Source: Shewanella violacea DSS12 (lineage in GTDB: Bacteria; Pseudomonadota; Gammaproteobacteria; Enterobacterales; Shewanellaceae). From it: a stretch of DNA of 64,000 bases. Made by a program: the position numbers and the translations under genes. A model generated the notes under the pieces. That model was not told where the DNA came from and did not search any database. It worked only from the letters and a program-made list of their open reading frames with translations. Below are positions 59,390 through 64,000 of the stretch, piece by piece; positions within the stretch are counted from its first letter, which is position 1, and the number at the start of each line of letters is the position of its first letter. The stretch spans positions 4,175,685 to 4,239,684 of the forward strand of contig NC_014012.1 of assembly GCF_000091325.1 (NCBI RefSeq). Reading direction: 5' to 3'.

Positions 59390-60328
59390 TTAGCTTGCCC
59401 TAAGAGCCGGTAGAAGGCGCGGTAAAAGCTGCAGTATCATCACCGAGAGTATAATCACACCTATGCCCGACAGTGATAATGAATCTAAGCCATCGCTGCT
59501 TAACAGCTCGGGCCACAGGCCTAAGCTGACTACCAGTGCCGTACTGGCGAAACTAAAAATAGGTGTCAGTGCCAACATGGCACTCACCTGAGCCGTCGGC
59601 CAATACTTCATCGACTCACCAAAACACCCATATGCGATCAGCGTATTGATGGCGCAAAATATTGCAACCCACCACTGATTCGATGTCATGGTACTAAACT
59701 GACTAAAATCGATGAAGGGAGCCATAACTAAGACGCCTAATCCATAAATAAACAACAAGACATTACTAGGTGCCAGCTGTTTCAACAGGGATTTTTGCAA
59801 CAAAGCATAGCTTGTCCAAGAACATACCGAAAACTGAATAATCATCACCCCAGTCCAGATAGCGCTGTTATCAGATTGCGAGATATCCAGATAAGGATGA
59901 AAGAACATCAGCATGCCCAAGGCCAAAGTGGCAAAACAGCTCAGCTGAGCTGCATTTAATTTCTCCTTGAAGAACAGCACCCCACCAAATGCTAAAAAGA
60001 AGGGCGAGGTTTGAAAGTTTAACTGGGCAGTCCCAGGAGCCAGATACTTGAGAGCATAGACGAAAGAGACGTAATTAAGCATAAGTAGAATGCCGGCAAA
60101 AAATAGCTTTACCCAAGCCCTTCTATCTAAGTGACAAAACTGCTTCAAGCTACCAGTAAAAAATTGAATCCCTAAGCTAATCACTAGCGCCACAAGGAAA
60201 CGAAACCAAGTCAAAGACACAGGGTCGATAAAGCTGGCCGACAGTTTCAGGGCTATGGGTAATATCCCCCAAAATAGGACGGAGACAGAGACGAAAAAGA
60301 GGCCAAGTTTGAAGTTGTTTTGCTGCAA
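59390..60328 (-). CDS. EamA/DMT-family transporter
   Basis: 312 aa, ten TM segments in two EamA repeats; the first opens with LFFVSVSVLFWGILPIALKL and SLTWFRFLVALV. Start is TTG with AGG seven bases upstream. Drug/metabolite transporter, probably an exporter; substrate unknown. Monocistronic. Confidence 0.85.
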   Translation of the reverse strand: MQQNNFKLGLFFVSVSVLFWGILPIALKLSASFIDPVSLTWFRFLVALVISLGIQFFTGSLKQFCHLDRRAWVKLFFAGILLMLNYVSFVYALKYLAPGTAQLNFQTSPFFLAFGGVLFFKEKLNAAQLSCFATLALGMLMFFHPYLDISQSDNSAIWTGVMIIQFSVCSWTSYALLQKSLLKQLAPSNVLLFIYGLGVLVMAPFIDFSQFSTMTSNQWWVAIFCAINTLIAYGCFGESMKYWPTAQVSAMLALTPIFSFASTALVVSLGLWPELLSSDGLDSLSLSGIGVIILSVMILQLLPRLLPALRAS

Positions 60329-60517
60329 GAGGAAACCTATTTAGACTAAGATGTTAGATATTGATCAATGGAGTCGAATACTGCCCCATTTATATATGAT
60401 GTTCTATGACCAAGAGCAGACTTGTTGGAATTAATTATTAGATTCAGTGTCTGTCACATATGCGAACTTAGCTAGCGGCAAGATTAAGTTTAACAAGCAC
60501 CAAGATAAACCTAGAAG

Positions 60518-61330
60518 TTAACGCTTCAGTAGCTCAACAAACTCACTCGATACCTGGGTTACTTCAGGAATAACCAGTTCCTCCACCACTGCCGACTCGA
60601 TATAATCGGCAAAAGCATTAATCATAACGGGAGGAAATTGAGTGACGTGTTTAGCCATGGCGAGTGCCCGTACTGCGGCGAAATCATCAAGCTGGACCCT
60701 AACCCTCACTTCCTGATCAGGTATGGGAGCAGCAACTCGATAATCCAGTCCAAATTTTAGTGCCGATGCAGTCAAATTTTCAGCCTGAGTGTCCGACACT
60801 GCAAAATAAACTGCCTGCATAGGAAAATATTGTGAGACTAAAGTACTTACCGCGATATGATCTCGATTACCTGTAACTCCACCAGGCCCAAAAGATAACA
60901 CGGCTACGGGTCTTATCTCCTCAACCATGGCTTGTATCTCCTTCACTAGTCTTTGAGACTGTAAGGCTAATGAACCATCCGCAAAACGTAAGAATATCGG
61001 CGCCTCCAAACCTAACACCTCACAGGCTGCAACAGCCTCGGCTTCACGAACCTTAGCTAGCGCATCACCCGACAGATTTTTCCCAGAATGATCTGTGCCT
61101 CGATCCCCGGAAGTGGCATACACAGGAATGACCTTGAATCCATTAGCAGCCAGCTTTGCAAGCGTACCTGATACCCAGGTTTCGTCATCTGGATGAGCGA
61201 GTAATACTAAAATAGCTCTCGGTTTGGTAATATTGTTCTCTTCAATAAGATGGCATGAGCAGAGCAAGATAACCAAGAATAACAAGGTCAGCTTACTCAG
61301 CTTAAAGGTAAAATAAACCTTAGAGATCAT
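60518..61330 (-). CDS. PIG-L family deacetylase, lipoprotein
   Basis: 270 aa. The N-terminus is hydrophobic and ends LLCSC, a lipobox. The LmbE/PIG-L zinc motif LLAHPDDET comes right after, and GPGGVTGNRDHIAVSTLV holds the third ligand. Such enzymes remove N-acetyl groups from sugars. An exported lipoprotein member may act on cell-wall or environmental amino sugars (inference). Confidence 0.85.
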   Translation of the reverse strand: MISKVYFTFKLSKLTLLFLVILLCSCHLIEENNITKPRAILVLLAHPDDETWVSGTLAKLAANGFKVIPVYATSGDRGTDHSGKNLSGDALAKVREAEAVAACEVLGLEAPIFLRFADGSLALQSQRLVKEIQAMVEEIRPVAVLSFGPGGVTGNRDHIAVSTLVSQYFPMQAVYFAVSDTQAENLTASALKFGLDYRVAAPIPDQEVRVRVQLDDFAAVRALAMAKHVTQFPPVMINAFADYIESAVVEELVIPEVTQVSSEFVELLKR

Positions 61331-61575
61331 TCTAATTCAGCCCTCTAGCGGATCACAGAGCAGAGCACTACAGCTGAATAAAATTGTGTTATACGCTCTA
61401 TGCCAGCTTCTATCCTGCATGACTACATTTTAGCTCAGGACAGGACACAAATACTTTATTTAAACGAGCCCGTCACAGCAAACAAAAGATGAAATGAAGC
61501 CAAATAGAAATGTGTCACCATAATAGCGACTTGAACCGATTAAACCTCATCCAAGTGCTGTAAATAAATCTAGGA

Positions 61576-61827
61576 TCAATCCAGACGCTTAATGCCTAAG
61601 TCAGCTTCCTGTTTGAGTTTTTCAATACAAGCTTGGCAAATACAGGAAGTGAGGTTTAAGAGCTCTTGCCTTAACTTCTCTTTAGCTGGAAAAGTAACCT
61701 GACTGCACCAGCACTCAGAGATCGACTTAGCTTGAATCACAGCACAGGCATTTTGTCTCTGACAAAGGGGGCAAGTGCTATCATTATCGAGAATTCTTGT
61801 CATCTGCACCAACATGGTCAATATCAT
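61576..61827 (-). CDS. cysteine-rich CWC family protein
   Basis: 83 aa (start uncertain; ATG 61803 would give 75 aa). CPLCQRQNACAV, ECWCSQVTFP and CICQAC give seven cysteines in the spacing of the CWC family, presumably a zinc site. Function unknown. Confidence 0.75.
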   Translation of the reverse strand: MILTMLVQMTRILDNDSTCPLCQRQNACAVIQAKSISECWCSQVTFPAKEKLRQELLNLTSCICQACIEKLKQEADLGIKRLD

Positions 61828-61959
61828 GGACTGCAGACTTTAGCATATCTGCCTAAGGCTGCACCCCATATTCCCCCCCCATGCTAGAGGTAAAACAATG
61901 TTGCACACTAGATATATTAAACTCATATTAGGATTAATGACCCTAGAGCTCACATCTAT

Positions 61960-62568
61960 TCAGCAGCCCAGTTGAGACAACCTATGCCTAAATTGGCTTG
62001 CATCAGAAATAAGCTTACTTTGGCCTAAGAGCGCGAATATAGCAGGGCTCATTTGGGGGGCGAAATGCTCAGATAATGAATTCATAAAACCGTGGTTCAA
62101 GTTGGTCCTGATGCAAGTGACCTCCCTATGTTCTGCTAATGCCAGTATCACAGCACTGACATCAAAATGCACTTCAGCATCAGGGAAAATCAAACTCGTA
62201 GTACAAGCCGGAGATAGTGCTAAGTAGTGCCGTATCTGGCTCGGATAGAAGCCGATGAAATGTTTAATTTTACCCAGATTAAAGTTAACTTGCTTGATGT
62301 CCGATAACGCTTTGAAAATGGCCGATGCTCCAGCACTAAAACCAATTAAAATGATCTCTTCATCACAATCCTGTATCGCAGCAGCCACACACTGTGCATA
62401 TTGCAAGTGACCCAATTGAGCCATAAACATCTGGTAAGCAGATTGTTCAGTTTCAAACTCATGATGCATGTCACCATAGGGAGTAATTATATCAACCTGG
62501 TGCGCTTCAGAAATCAAGGCTTGGCCCAGTGCCTCCAGAGACTGAGAAAAACCGAAAATATCGCTCAC
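61960..62568 (-). CDS. alpha/beta hydrolase of dienelactone-hydrolase type (start disputed)
   Basis: 202 aa from GTG 62568. IILIGFSAGASA is the nucleophile elbow with Ser, and NLNHGF holds a likely catalytic His. The sequence starts MSDIFGF, in the middle of the first strand: upstream in frame come K-I-I-I-V (KIIIVSDIFG), as expected for this fold. There AGGGAAG sits six bases before an ATT codon at 62583. So the true start may be ATT, or a one-base deletion after ATG 62588 may have split the start. Substrate unknown. Confidence 0.65.
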   Translation of the reverse strand: MSDIFGFSQSLEALGQALISEAHQVDIITPYGDMHHEFETEQSAYQMFMAQLGHLQYAQCVAAAIQDCDEEIILIGFSAGASAIFKALSDIKQVNFNLGKIKHFIGFYPSQIRHYLALSPACTTSLIFPDAEVHFDVSAVILALAEHREVTCIRTNLNHGFMNSLSEHFAPQMSPAIFALLGQSKLISDASQFRHRLSQLGC

Positions 62569-62725
62569 TATGATAATTTTAATGACATTCTTCCCTACAT
62601 ATCTAAATTTTCCGTTCCTAAAAATAACACATTTTTTTAAAACATCGCGACTCTAAAGAATGACTAGAAAAGATATAAACTCCCTTCAATGGCTATCTAT
62701 GCAATACAAAGATACCTATCCCCTT

Positions 62726-62756
62726 CACAAAAATGCCCCATCAAAAGACGGGGCAC
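62726..62756 (-). terminator. intrinsic terminator of metF
   Basis: On the minus strand TGCCCC, ten-base loop, GGGGCA followed by TTTTTGTG. Confidence 0.85.
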
Positions 62757-62820
62757 TAAAATATTAACTCTATACTTTTATAGCTTCACAGTCTTATAGC
62801 CTCACAGCACTAGATAAAGC

Positions 62821-63781
<961 letters not shown>

Positions 63782-63849
63782 ATATTAGTTAAACTGAGTT
63801 TGAAGTCAATAGCTAATAGAGTACTAAATTCAAATAAGATAGAACAGAG

Positions 63850-64000
63850 AGAACGGGCTAAGTCCTATGGAACGCGGCAGAGCCGCTGCTAGAAACTGAG
63901 AATACCAGGAAACGAGGACGGCCTGGGGCCTTAGAGAATGCAGCAAAGCTGCTTCGAGAAAACAAGGATGCGAGGATGCGAGGATGCGAGAAAAAGCTTT
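63850..64000. repeat. dispersed intergenic repeat, copy D, with octamer microsatellite
   Basis: Contains ATGCAGCAAAGCTGC, then GGATGCGA repeated three times (about 63966-63990) and GAGAAAAAGCTTT, shared with copy B. It continues past the window edge. Confidence 0.7.

Overview
The window is a chromosomal segment of a marine gammaproteobacterium, most likely a Shewanella. The gene repertoire and order support this: rsmC, a DUF342/FapA protein and an M50 peptidase in sequence, fxsA near cutA-dsbD, csgBA with csgEFG, and DeaD, UvrA, SSB and MetF of gammaproteobacterial type. I see no rRNA, CRISPR array, transposase or integrase. One tRNA-Leu is present. The species call is an inference from protein character only.

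Layout. 1-312: 3' end of gshB, followed by decayed copies of its own tail. 455-1813: alkaline phosphatase. 1829-6665 (minus): an operon of a small PstS-like periplasmic protein, an outer-membrane barrel and a membrane-bound GGDEF/EAL protein. A 776-bp array separates the last two genes. It holds ten 77-bp units, each an intact 26-28 codon ORF joined to the next by an ATGA stop/start overlap and ending on the start codon of the GGDEF/EAL gene. 7070-17241: housekeeping and regulatory genes (rsmC, FapA-like, M50 peptidase, tRNA-Leu, a 42-aa membrane protein behind an FNR-like site, a SieB-like protein, an orphan histidine kinase, tcdA, a general porin). 17420-25830: tpm, a Cys-rich protein behind an FNR-like site, a protein kinase, fxsA, cutA, dsbD, and a CPA2 antiporter. 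25921-34473: a galactoside locus (beta-propeller protein, exported GH2 beta-galactosidase, sodium/sugar symporter, galK, galM) without galT or galE. 34540-36525: a hypothetical gene and a quinone oxidoreductase. 36940-43199: secreted proteolysis (M9 collagenase, DUF2059 protein, subtilase with P and PKD domains). 43680-47874: curli genes, with a very large acidic CsgA-like curlin of about 20 repeats. 48212-53499: ssb, a YajR-like MFS transporter, uvrA. 53705-63711: M28 peptidase, deaD, small membrane protein, LhgO-like oxidase, EamA transporter, PIG-L deacetylase, CWC protein, alpha/beta hydrolase, and metF behind tandem MetJ boxes.

How the parts work together. The galactoside locus would cleave beta-galactosides outside the cytoplasm, import the sugar with sodium and phosphorylate it. 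The phosphatase, collagenase, subtilase, M28 peptidase and curli genes suit life on particulate organic matter. The PstS-like/barrel/GGDEF-EAL operon looks like a ligand-to-c-di-GMP module.

Repeats are a strong theme. Besides the 77-bp micro-ORF array there is a nine-copy 39-bp minisatellite after csgG and a dispersed intergenic repeat family (near 17.35, 45.7, 50.5 and 63.9 kb) carrying octamer microsatellites. Apparent decayed duplications of gene ends occur at gshB and rsmC.
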